Shown piece by piece: positions 52,308 to 60,689 of a stretch of DNA of 64,000 nucleotides (positions within the stretch are counted from its first letter, which is position 1; each line of letters starts with the position of its first letter). The notes below the pieces were generated by a model. It made no database searches and had not been told where the DNA came from. It worked only from the letters and a program-made list of their open reading frames with translations. Source of the DNA: Desulfobacterium sp. Lineage in GTDB: Bacteria; Desulfobacterota; Desulfobacteria; Desulfobacterales; Desulfobacteraceae. The stretch covers positions 32,359-96,358 of the forward strand of contig JAEINR010000014.1 of NCBI GenBank assembly GCA_016342325.1, read 5' to 3'. The translations under genes were made by a program, and so were the position numbers.

Positions 52308-54392
52308 ATGTATCTAAAAAAAGCGGCGGCAATTTTCTGTGTTTTTTCTGTAACTGTGCTGGTGTGGGGGTGTCGGGTATGGGACGGGTCGGATAATCCC
52401 CCGGCGTCAACGCTCTCGTATGTCACGTTTCCCACAACCGTCGATGGGGTGGACACACAGCTGAAAACATCTACTGCCGCATTGCGCCAGAAAATCGATG
52501 ATATCCTGGCACAGGATATCTACACGTTTGAAAATACCGTGCATGCTTTAAACGATGCACTTTACGACAATAGCAAAACCATGAACCGCCATTTCTCAGC
52601 GTTCAACCTGGCCCCCCTAACTGCGGTGCGGAACGCATCGTCATCGGCGTATCTGGAAAACGAGGCTGCCCAGCGCCGGGTGTTTTACAACAACGATCTG
52701 TACCAGGCCATCAACCAGGTGGCGGAAACCCATTCCGCCTTGACCCCCACCGAGAAACGGCTGGTGGATCTATTTCTAAAAAAGTTTGAAGAAAACGGAA
52801 TCCATTTGAGCGAATGGGATCGGGAGGCGCTTGACGCAATCACGACTGAAATTGGCAGCCTTGAATCTGAATTCCAAAAGAACGTTACCAACGAAAATAC
52901 CCGGGTTGTGTTTACACCGGAAGCACTCCAGGGGGTTCCGGAATCCGACCTTGCAATGTTTGCCAACACCCCTGACGGCAATTACGAGATGGATCCCCGT
53001 CAGTTATCCCATCTGCAATCTGTGACGACTTATGCCGAGGATGAAGCCACGAGGCAAAGGGCGTACATCGCTTTTTATTCGGTGGCCAAAGAGAAGAATC
53101 CCGCCATTCTGGAGCGTATCATCCAGCTTCGCGCCCAAAAAGCCGCTCTGTTGAACTATGATTCCCATGGTGATTTGAAAACATCAACCCGAATGGCCAA
53201 AACCTCAGAAACCGCCATGGCTTTCCTCGAACAACTGTCTTCCGGGATCAGCACCAAGTTGGCCGGTGAGAAAGCAACGCTGCTATCCCTAAAAAAAACC
53301 GACACCAACAACCCGGATGCGATGTTGAACCTTTGGGATCTTTCGTTTTATCAAAACCGATATGACCGGGATCATTTTCAATTGAACCATGACGACATGA
53401 AGAAATATTTCTCCCTTAGCCGTTGTATCGAGGGGATGTTTGATACCTTTGAATCGGTGTTCGGGATTAACATCGTTAAGGGGGAGGGGGGCACCGACCC
53501 GGTGTGGCATGACGATGTCCAGCTTTACGAGGTAAGGGATGCCGCGACCCGGAAACCGCTGGGGTCGTTTTATCTCGACCTTTACCCCAGGGAGGGAAAA
53601 TATACCCATTTTGCAACCGACTTTACCTGTAATGGCAATACCTATGAAAATGGCGATGACGAATTACCAACCGGGATTCTGATCGGCAACTGGGCAAAAC
53701 CAACAGCAGAGAAGCCGTCGCTCCTATCGTTTTATGAACTCACCACCCTGTTTCATGAATTTGGGCATACCTTGCATTTGATATTGATGAATACGACATA
53801 TTCTTTTCTCCACGTCGGTTCATGGGATTTTATGGAAGTGCCCTCCCAGATGGCGGAACAGTGGTGTTTTGACCAGGGCGTTCTTGATCGGTTTGCCGTG
53901 AACTATCAGGACCCGTCGGATCGGCTTCCAGCAGACTATGCTGAAAAAATTAAACGAGCGGAGAATGCGTTCAGCGCCATTCCTACTGCAACTCAAATCG
54001 CATCTGCAATGACCGACTTAACCTTGCATACCGCGTTTCAATACACCGATGATGTGGATGTGAACGCGGTTTACAAAAACATGGCAGAAACGTATTCCTC
54101 CAAGCGGCCGGATGAAACGTCTGCCATTTCCCGGCTAACCCACCTTGTTGGCGGATACGACGCCGGTTATTATACCTATCAGTGGTCTTTGGCCATTGTG
54201 CATGATTTGAAAACGGTGTTTAATCAAACCCCTGGCGGGTTGATGGATCCCGCCCCAGGCGCCATGCTGAAACAGGAGATATTTGAACCGGGCAGTACCC
54301 GGGACGAAGACGAATCGGTTCGCCTGTTTTTGGGCAGAGACTGGGATGCAGATGCCTATATTCATTATCTGACGGCATCGCCCCAAGACTGA
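52308..54392 (+). CDS. M3-family oligopeptidase, lipoprotein
   Basis: The 694-residue zinc peptidase of the M3A (oligopeptidase A/Dcp) type has the active site FHEFGHTLH near residue 486 and the third ligand region SWDFMEVPSQMAEQW about 25 residues on. The N-terminus is a lipoprotein signal ending VLVWGC with the lipid Cys at 22, so unlike cytosolic OpdA this enzyme sits in the envelope, facing the periplasm. It degrades short peptides there. AAAGGAG supports the ATG at 52308; the GTG at 52290 would put charged residues before the signal. Its codon use is more AT-rich than neighbours, and it is flanked by family-3 repeats. Confidence 0.88.
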   Translation: MYLKKAAAIFCVFSVTVLVWGCRVWDGSDNPPASTLSYVTFPTTVDGVDTQLKTSTAALRQKIDDILAQDIYTFENTVHALNDALYDNSKTMNRHFSAFNLAPLTAVRNASSSAYLENEAAQRRVFYNNDLYQAINQVAETHSALTPTEKRLVDLFLKKFEENGIHLSEWDREALDAITTEIGSLESEFQKNVTNENTRVVFTPEALQGVPESDLAMFANTPDGNYEMDPRQLSHLQSVTTYAEDEATRQRAYIAFYSVAKEKNPAILERIIQLRAQKAALLNYDSHGDLKTSTRMAKTSETAMAFLEQLSSGISTKLAGEKATLLSLKKTDTNNPDAMLNLWDLSFYQNRYDRDHFQLNHDDMKKYFSLSRCIEGMFDTFESVFGINIVKGEGGTDPVWHDDVQLYEVRDAATRKPLGSFYLDLYPREGKYTHFATDFTCNGNTYENGDDELPTGILIGNWAKPTAEKPSLLSFYELTTLFHEFGHTLHLILMNTTYSFLHVGSWDFMEVPSQMAEQWCFDQGVLDRFAVNYQDPSDRLPADYAEKIKRAENAFSAIPTATQIASAMTDLTLHTAFQYTDDVDVNAVYKNMAETYSSKRPDETSAISRLTHLVGGYDAGYYTYQWSLAIVHDLKTVFNQTPGGLMDPAPGAMLKQEIFEPGSTRDEDESVRLFLGRDWDADAYIHYLTASPQD

Positions 54393-54437
54393 TGTCCATC
54401 CTAAATGTTTGACGCCTGGACGCTTCCCATGCACCCC

Positions 54438-54477
54438 AAGGGAGTCCCTGGCCGGACTCCCAAACAAAAGAGCAGGA
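54438..54477. repeat. Hairpin element, family 3, copy 2
   Basis: It differs from the copy at 52092 at one base of 40 (CTGGCC in place of CCGGCC in the loop). It lies 45 bases after the peptidase stop, so the gene is bracketed by direct copies. The stem could act as an mRNA 3' end but has no T tail. Confidence 0.85.
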
Positions 54478-54518
54478 AAGGCATTGCCAATGTCACCATG
54501 CCGCTGGCGGAGTAATGA

Positions 54519-55100
54519 CTAGGGCGTATCCAAGGCCTCAATGGAAATTTTCACCCGGACCCCCCGGCCCACCACGCCCATTTTATGAAACTTTCCGTTT
54601 CCGACCCCAAAATCCAGGCGATCCAGGTCAAATTCCGTATCAAACCCGGTCACAACCTGTTTTTTGTTAAACGGGCTGGGGGCCGTTCCGTGATAAACAA
54701 ATGGGATTGCCATGGTTTTGGCTGTTTTTTTCAGGGTCATGGTGCCGGTTGCCACATAGGTGTTCCCCTGGCCCCTGGTAATTTTAGCTGATTTAAAGGT
54801 CATGGTCGGCCAGGTTGCGGCCTCGAAAAAATCTTTGGAGCGAAGGTGATTATCCCGTTTTGTATTTCCCGTATCAATACTTTTGACCTGGACGGTAAAA
54901 TCAAAACTACTTTTCCCAAGGTTTTCCGGGTCAAAAAAGATGCGCCCCTCAAAATCGGAAAAAGAGCCGGACACTGTGGAAAAAATATGTTTTATCCCGA
55001 ATTGAACAAGGGAATGGTTGGTATCAAGGGTCCATTCCTTTCCCCAGGCCGGGGAAGAGATGAACAGGGAAACGATCAAGACAGATATAAAGCGTTTCAT
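54519..55100 (-). CDS. YceI-family periplasmic lipid-binding-like protein
   Basis: The 193-residue protein has a signal peptide (likely cleavage after AWG at residue 20) and a YceI lipocalin-like barrel: WTLDTNHSLVQFGIKHIFST at its start, FDFTVQVKSIDTGN near 65, and SKDFFEAATWPTMTF near 90. YceI proteins bind isoprenoids such as polyprenyl or quinone chains. It follows the cytochrome gene by 29 bases in the same direction, matching the common YceI plus cytochrome b561 pairing. Confidence 0.9.
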   Translation of the reverse strand: MKRFISVLIVSLFISSPAWGKEWTLDTNHSLVQFGIKHIFSTVSGSFSDFEGRIFFDPENLGKSSFDFTVQVKSIDTGNTKRDNHLRSKDFFEAATWPTMTFKSAKITRGQGNTYVATGTMTLKKTAKTMAIPFVYHGTAPSPFNKKQVVTGFDTEFDLDRLDFGVGNGKFHKMGVVGRGVRVKISIEALDTP

Positions 55101-55129
55101 GGGGTTTCTCCTTTGGGTGTTCAGAGTAT

Positions 55130-55774
55130 TTAGTTCCCTGAAAACCGTTTGAAATATATCCTGGCAAAAAGAACCAGGGCGATTATTGCAATGATGCCCA
55201 GCCAGATGCCGGGCAGGACATGGTCAAATGTTTCGCTGACCGTCCGGGCGTGGACCAGGGCCAAAACCACGATTGCCGGGGTGGCCAGCCGGTGAAGCCG
55301 CAGCCAGGAGCGAACCGGAAATTTTAAAGCCCTCCGCCACAAAGACAAACCCGCTACAATCAGGATTGAAAAGGCAAGGAAAACGCCTGTAAACTCGGAC
55401 CAGTATCGCAATTCCAAGGGGAAAAAAACGAATCCGTCGGCCCCGAGAATCAAAAAAGGATGAACCATCACCAGCAGACAGATGAGGACACCCGTGTATT
55501 TATGCAGGGAAAGCAATCGTGCCAGGGAAAAAGATGTTACCAGAAAGGAGAACCGTGATACCAATACCACCTGAACCACCATGAGAGTAACGGCCATAAA
55601 TCCGGCAGCCTTTCCCCACTGGAGCATGGCCTTTTCCATGCCGAACTTATAGTACAGGGACTGGGATTCGAAGAAAAACGGCAACAGCACCCCGGACAGG
55701 AGTCCGGCCGACACCAGGGTCAGGATCACCATGGCAAATCCGTGGCCACGGTTCTTTGGGCCGTTTTTATTCAT
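55130..55774 (-). CDS. b-type cytochrome of the ferric-reductase-like membrane family
   Basis: The 214-residue membrane protein has six predicted helices. Paired histidines in LHKYTGVLICLLVMVHPF and in LRLHRLATPAIVVLALVHART would bind two haems b, as in MsrQ/YedZ and ferric-reductase membrane domains. It lacks flavin or NAD domains, so it needs a partner for electron supply, perhaps quinol. GGGAGG supports the ATG at 55774 rather than the ATG 30 bases upstream. It heads a two-gene operon with yceI-like. Confidence 0.78.
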   Translation of the reverse strand: MNKNGPKNRGHGFAMVILTLVSAGLLSGVLLPFFFESQSLYYKFGMEKAMLQWGKAAGFMAVTLMVVQVVLVSRFSFLVTSFSLARLLSLHKYTGVLICLLVMVHPFLILGADGFVFFPLELRYWSEFTGVFLAFSILIVAGLSLWRRALKFPVRSWLRLHRLATPAIVVLALVHARTVSETFDHVLPGIWLGIIAIIALVLFARIYFKRFSGN

Positions 55775-56051
55775 ATCGTCCTCCCTTGACCCTATCCTGT
55801 GCATTGTCTTTCATGGGATGGCCTCCTGGCATGATCTTGATAAAAGAATGGTTGTCCAAAAAAGTAATACCGATTTAGGCGAAAGGAAAGGCGGGGTCCC
55901 CAAAAAACAATTAAGGTTCCTTATCTTATGGCCATCACCATGCGGACCTGATATCTTATCCAGAGGTGGAGCCCGGGGATGAGATCCTTAACGATCAGGA
56001 TCGAAAATCCATCAGCTTCCAACATCAGACACCCTGCCAAGGAGAAAACCT

Positions 56052-56351
56052 ATGGGACGAATACCCCTTAAAGCCTCAGATACCTCAGTTGAATACATAA
56101 GGCTTCAGGTAGACGAACCGGGATTTGATTTTTCCAAAGCCCAGGACCTGGCCAAAAAAACTGCCCTGGAAAAAACCAGTATGCCCATGATGCTTTCCTG
56201 GAAGAACGAAATTGAAGGAACCTATTATCCAACCTTTGAATGCGGAAAAACCGACCAACCTGCCTGGATTGTATTTGCCGAATCCCGGGGCGCGAACCTG
56301 ACCATTGATATCAATAACGGTGCGTATATCTTCATGTTTCTTAAACTGTGA
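56052..56351 (+). CDS. DUF5619-family small protein
   Basis: The 99-residue protein has the pattern MMLSWKNEIEGTYYPTFECG, then PAWIVFAESRGANLTIDINN, which resembles the DUF5619 family of archaeal and anaerobic proteins of unknown function. There is no signal or membrane segment. AAGGAG precedes the ATG. It is a single gene between the cytochrome operon and a fossil of an M3 peptidase. Confidence 0.72.
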   Translation: MGRIPLKASDTSVEYIRLQVDEPGFDFSKAQDLAKKTALEKTSMPMMLSWKNEIEGTYYPTFECGKTDQPAWIVFAESRGANLTIDINNGAYIFMFLKL

Positions 56352-56381
56352 GTCCCAGGGGACAAGGACTAAAGGGTTGCA

Positions 56382-56438
56382 GATGTGAAGGCGGTTTACA
56401 TCCACATGGCAGAAACGTATTTCTCAAGCGGCCGGATG
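56382..56438 (+). pseudogene. Fragment of an M3-peptidase paralogue
   Basis: About 57 bases match the peptidase gene at 54057-54114: GATGTGAA, GCGGTTTAC, ACATGGCAGAAACGTATT and AAGCGGCCGGATG are shared in order, with a one-base deletion that breaks the frame. No other part of a second peptidase is visible here. Confidence 0.7.
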
Positions 56439-56466
56439 CTGGGCCGTGGGTCGTGAACCGGGACGT

Positions 56467-57003
56467 TCAGGCCTGGATTTTGTACGTGTAAAACCGGGTA
56501 TCCACGGCCATGACGGGAAAGCGTTGGGGCAGGCGGCTCTTGGGAATTAAAAGAAAGCCGCTTTTTTCGTAAAATCTGTGGGCCGCCTTGAATTTTGAGG
56601 TGGTTCCGAGAAAAATCTCCGCAACCCCCTGTTCCCGGGACCCGTTCAAGGCCCGATTCAAAAGCCGTTGGGCCGTGGCTGTTTCGGCTCCCCTGTATTC
56701 CTTTGCAACAAACATCTTTCTCAGGGCCACCTGGCCGTTGCCGATATCCAAAAGGGAGATGGTGCCCACCACCTGCCCCTGGTCAAGGGCCACCCAGAAA
56801 TTGCCCTTGCCCTTCTGGTAAAACGCCGGGATCGTCAACAGATCGGGCTGATTATCGATGGTGATGGAAATGTTGAATTCGTTTTGCTGGATGCCGACGA
56901 TGAGGTCGACCACCATTTCTCCATGGTCGGGAGAAAAGGGGGAGATTTCCACTCCGGACTTTGTTGCTGACGGATCTGTCTCGGCATTCTTCTTTTCCAA
57001 CAT
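56467..57003 (-). CDS. GNAT-family N-acetyltransferase
   Basis: The 178-residue protein has the acetyl-CoA fold: VVGTISLLDIGNGQVALRKM, then FVAKEYRGAETATAQRLLNR (the Q/RxxGxG/A pyrophosphate loop is YRGAETA) and FYEKSGFLLI near the C-terminus. The substrate is unknown. AAGGAG lies 9 bases before the ATG at 57003; an ATG at 57024 is less well placed. It is transcribed alone. Confidence 0.85.
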   Translation of the reverse strand: MLEKKNAETDPSATKSGVEISPFSPDHGEMVVDLIVGIQQNEFNISITIDNQPDLLTIPAFYQKGKGNFWVALDQGQVVGTISLLDIGNGQVALRKMFVAKEYRGAETATAQRLLNRALNGSREQGVAEIFLGTTSKFKAAHRFYEKSGFLLIPKSRLPQRFPVMAVDTRFYTYKIQA

Positions 57004-57253
57004 CGTAACCCTCTCCTTGCTCAAGCCGTTAAAGTGTCGATTGACTGATCATACCGGGGCCGGCGGAAATGTCAAGATCGCGGTATTGAAAGCAGGTCCC
57101 GGTGCCATCACCCTGGGGGCTTTACGCTATGAAAAAAGTGGAAGTGGTGGTAAAACAACAGGCACTGTAATTCAATCATAACACACTGTGCTCCACTTGA
57201 AGGATCGTTTCCAAGGGGGGTGACTGTGGCGCTTTTTATTAGAAGGGGGAAGA

Positions 57254-57979
57254 ATGAGTTTAAACTATGAGGAATTGGATTTTCGACAGACGCCTCTTGG
57301 AGATTTGATGTTGCGGCGGCGCCGTTTGCTCCAACTCGGGGGCCTTGAAATCTATGAGGTGAAGCTTGGCGAAGATTTTCTCATGTCAAGCCTGTTCCAT
57401 GAGGCAGAATCCCAGCTCTCCAAGCTTGGGCTTGGCGTGTTGGAAAATGAAGCGCTGGACGTTGTGGTCGGCGGTCTCGGTCTCGGCTACACGGCTGTTT
57501 CAGCCTTGGAAGATAAGCGGGTCACTTCGCTTGTGGTCGTGGATTTTTTAGAGGGGGTCATTGAGTGGCACCGGAAGGGGCTTGTCCCCCTGGGCAAGGT
57601 TTTGACAGAAGATCCCCGTTGCCAACTGGTGCATGCTGATTTTTTTGCCCTGTCCCGCAACGTGTCGAAAAGCTTTGACCCGGTGTATCCTGAAAAAAAG
57701 CATGACGCCATTCTTCTGGATATAGACCACACCCCCACCCGGGTATTACACCAGACAAACACGCGTTTCTATAGTGAGGAGGGACTTGGGGAACTGGCCC
57801 AGCATTTAAAGCCGGGCGGTGTATTTGCCCTCTGGGCCGACGGGTTCCCGGAGGCCTCTTTTACCAACCATTTGGCCAAGGTGTTTGCAACGGCCGAGTC
57901 CCACACCATTGAGTTTAAAAATCCAATAACAGGCGGATCGTCCGAGGGTGCCGTCTATGTGGCACAAACCAAGATATAA
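57254..57979 (+). CDS. Spermidine-synthase-like SAM-dependent protein
   Basis: The 241-residue protein has the spermidine-synthase/methyltransferase Rossmann fold: VVVGGLGLGYTAVSAL near 70, VVVDFLEGVIEWH near 95 and HDAILLDIDHTP near 155. Polyamine-synthase residues in the gatekeeper loop are not clear, so it may act on another amine or be a methyltransferase. GAAGGGGGAAG precedes the ATG. No polyamine genes are adjacent. Confidence 0.78.
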   Translation: MSLNYEELDFRQTPLGDLMLRRRRLLQLGGLEIYEVKLGEDFLMSSLFHEAESQLSKLGLGVLENEALDVVVGGLGLGYTAVSALEDKRVTSLVVVDFLEGVIEWHRKGLVPLGKVLTEDPRCQLVHADFFALSRNVSKSFDPVYPEKKHDAILLDIDHTPTRVLHQTNTRFYSEEGLGELAQHLKPGGVFALWADGFPEASFTNHLAKVFATAESHTIEFKNPITGGSSEGAVYVAQTKI

Positions 57980-58196
57980 GGAATGTTCCTGCGCCTAGCC
58001 GGTTTTTGTCGGACATTTCCCCATTTGGTGCCAGGACTCCTGCCTGTTCTGGTTGACCTGAAAGACCACGTTGTGGTAGGTTGCCCACGGTCATTCCTGG
58101 ACTGGAAAGGATAATTATTCACCGCTGCTTCTGTGACCATCATGATCGGAACCATCGTAACGTACGAGAATTGTTCTATTACAGGAGAGTGTTAAA

Positions 58197-60575
58197 ATGT
58201 TTGTCCGAATAGGTTTAAAAACAAAGCTTGTTCTAGGCTTTGCACTGGTTTTGGTCATTTCCGTTGTGGTTGGAATAACGGGGTACGTAAGCTTGGGTAA
58301 GGTGGTTAAGGTTACCGATACTGAAGTTGCGGCCATGGATCTGGAGATGGATCTGCTGAAAACGCTTAATTTACAGGAACGATACAAAAACAGTGGCGCC
58401 CGGGAAGACTACGATGCCATACAGGAGACGGTCTCTGCCATGGCCGGTAAAATTGACACGTTAAAGAGATCAGCCAACGGCCATGTCAATGTTGACCCCC
58501 TTTATGAGGGTAAAGATCATTACCTTAAGATCGTCTCTCAACTGATGGAGATTACCGAGAAGAACAAGCTGTTGTTGAACGACCTGAAGACCAATGCCGC
58601 CCTCATGACCCAAATCTCGGATGCTGAGACCTTAAAGGCAGAAGAGAAAATCAGAGAAGCCATTTTAGTCGACAGCGAAAAGTCTTTGAAAGCGTTCTCC
58701 AACAATGCCCTGGCTGACATCGTAAGTATTGCCCTGGATACCATCCGATTCTATCATAAGACCGGAAAAACAGAGGCAGAGGCCCTGGAAGCCGTTCGGA
58801 ATCTCCATTTTGCCGGGGGCAATTATTTCTTTGCTGTTAAAAGCAATTACGCGCTTGTGGCCCATGGATCCAGACGGGAACTGGAGGGCATGGATTTCAG
58901 CAAAATAAAGGATAAAAAAACCGGTGCAACCTTTATGAAAGGGGTTGTGGACGGTGCCGTTCGGGACGGCCTGTCGACCACTGAATACTATTGGACTAAA
59001 CCGGACATGGGCGATGCTGTTTTTCCCAAGGTCACCATTGGCCGATATTTCAAGCCCTGGGACCTGGTCATCTGTGCGGGTGTTTACATTGAGGATATTG
59101 AAAAAGCCACGGAAGCCATGGATGCAGTCGTCCAAAACGGCCTGGATTCGTTAAAAGATATCGGCCAGGTTGAAAAACTTCTGATGAAAGCCCGCTTGAG
59201 TTCTCTTTACCACATGCACTTTAAAACCGGCGCCCAGGCAACCCTGGAATCACTGAACCAGGTTTTGGGATTGGTTTCCGCAACGGATGGCATTAAAAAC
59301 GCGGCCACCAATTACATCGGCAGCTGGACTGCCTATGCAGAGAACTTGACGGCTGCAGAAGACCATGCCAAAGAGGCCGGCACCACTGTTGAGTCTGCCA
59401 ATCATCTGATGCACACAATTTCGTCTAAAACGCTAGACCTTCTTAACAGCGCGACCGGAAACGGAAAGCGCATGATTCTCATGTTTGTTTTTGCCGGTTT
59501 TGTGTTGGGGATCGCCGCCTCGTTCTTTTTGATTCGCTCCATTACAGCCCCGATTAAAGCGACCAGTTCCATGTTAAAGGACATTGCCGAGGGGGAAGGG
59601 GATCTGACCCAGCGCCTGGATGTTGTTACAAAAGATGAGCTTGGGGAACTTGCCGGATGGTTCAACACCTTTATGGACAAGTTGCAGAATATCATCCGGG
59701 AAATTGCCAAAAATTCCGACACATTGGGGGCCTCGGCCCAGGATTTAACCGGCCTTGCCGGCCAGATGTCAAAGGGTGCCGGAGCGACCTCTGACCGATC
59801 CGACTCCGTGTCAGCCGCCGCAGAGGAGATGAGTACGAATATGACTTCGGTTGCGGCGGCAACTGAGCAGTCCTCAACCAATGTCAACACCATGGCCACG
59901 GCCACGGAAGAGATGACGGCAACCATCAATGAAATTGCCGTCAATTCCGAGAAAGCCAGATCCATATCCCTTGATGCCGTTCAAAAGTCCCAGAGCGCCT
60001 CCGAAAAAATCAATGCCCTTGGAAGGGCGGCAACGGAGATCAGTAAGGTGACAGAGACCATTGCCGATATTTCCAACCAGACCAATCTTCTGGCGCTGAA
60101 TGCCACCATCGAAGCTGCCAGGGCTGGAGAGGCGGGCAAAGGCTTTGCTGTGGTTGCCGAAGAGATTAAAGTCCTGGCCAGCCAGACCTCCGCATCGACC
60201 CAGGCCATAAAGGCAAGTATTGAAGGGGTTCAAAGCTCAACCAACGAAAGTGTCGTGGAAATCGAGGCGATTACAGGGGTCATTGACACGGTGAACCAGG
60301 TTGTTGAAACCATTGCCGCAGCCATTGAAGAGCAGTCAGCAACCACAAAGGAGATTGCCGACAACATTGCCCAGGCATCCATGGGTATCCAGGAGGTAAA
60401 TGAAAAGGTCGTCCAGAGCTCGGATGTGGCAGGCCTCATTGCCAAGGATATTGCCGATGTGAATCATACGGCGGGTGACATGACTTCCGTCAGTGACAAG
60501 GTCAATACCAGCGCCGGGGAACTGATGGCGCTTGCCGGTCAGTTAAAAGGTCTGGTGGGAACATTTAAAATATAG
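58197..60575 (+). CDS. Methyl-accepting chemotaxis protein with Cache sensor
   Basis: The 792-residue receptor has membrane helices at about 9-30 and 424-447. The periplasmic part contains an sCache_2-like domain at about 190-300 ([20 protein letters not shown], then [20 protein letters not shown]), which binds small metabolites such as organic acids. A HAMP domain and a signalling domain with [20 protein letters not shown] near 625 follow. GGAGAG precedes the ATG. It has no CheR-tethering pentapeptide. It converges with the hemerythrin receptor. Confidence 0.88.
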   Translation: MFVRIGLKTKLVLGFALVLVISVVVGITGYVSLGKVVKVTDTEVAAMDLEMDLLKTLNLQERYKNSGAREDYDAIQETVSAMAGKIDTLKRSANGHVNVDPLYEGKDHYLKIVSQLMEITEKNKLLLNDLKTNAALMTQISDAETLKAEEKIREAILVDSEKSLKAFSNNALADIVSIALDTIRFYHKTGKTEAEALEAVRNLHFAGGNYFFAVKSNYALVAHGSRRELEGMDFSKIKDKKTGATFMKGVVDGAVRDGLSTTEYYWTKPDMGDAVFPKVTIGRYFKPWDLVICAGVYIEDIEKATEAMDAVVQNGLDSLKDIGQVEKLLMKARLSSLYHMHFKTGAQATLESLNQVLGLVSATDGIKNAATNYIGSWTAYAENLTAAEDHAKEAGTTVESANHLMHTISSKTLDLLNSATGNGKRMILMFVFAGFVLGIAASFFLIRSITAPIKATSSMLKDIAEGEGDLTQRLDVVTKDELGELAGWFNTFMDKLQNIIREIAKNSDTLGASAQDLTGLAGQMSKGAGATSDRSDSVSAAAEEMSTNMTSVAAATEQSSTNVNTMATATEEMTATINEIAVNSEKARSISLDAVQKSQSASEKINALGRAATEISKVTETIADISNQTNLLALNATIEAARAGEAGKGFAVVAEEIKVLASQTSASTQAIKASIEGVQSSTNESVVEIEAITGVIDTVNQVVETIAAAIEEQSATTKEIADNIAQASMGIQEVNEKVVQSSDVAGLIAKDIADVNHTAGDMTSVSDKVNTSAGELMALAGQLKGLVGTFKI

Positions 60576-60689
60576 TTATTCCCACCTGTCTTTTAAAAAA
60601 AAAAGAGGTTGAATAGGGGAGAATGCTGCCCACCCATGGATCGCTGATGTTCGCCAAAATGGTGGACACGGTCCCAGGCATTACGGGGA

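Noticed and set aside
57012..57181. Rightward frame ending KTTGTVIQS between the GNAT and spermidine-synthase-like genes
   Set aside because: It has no start outside the GNAT gene and no recognisable similarity.
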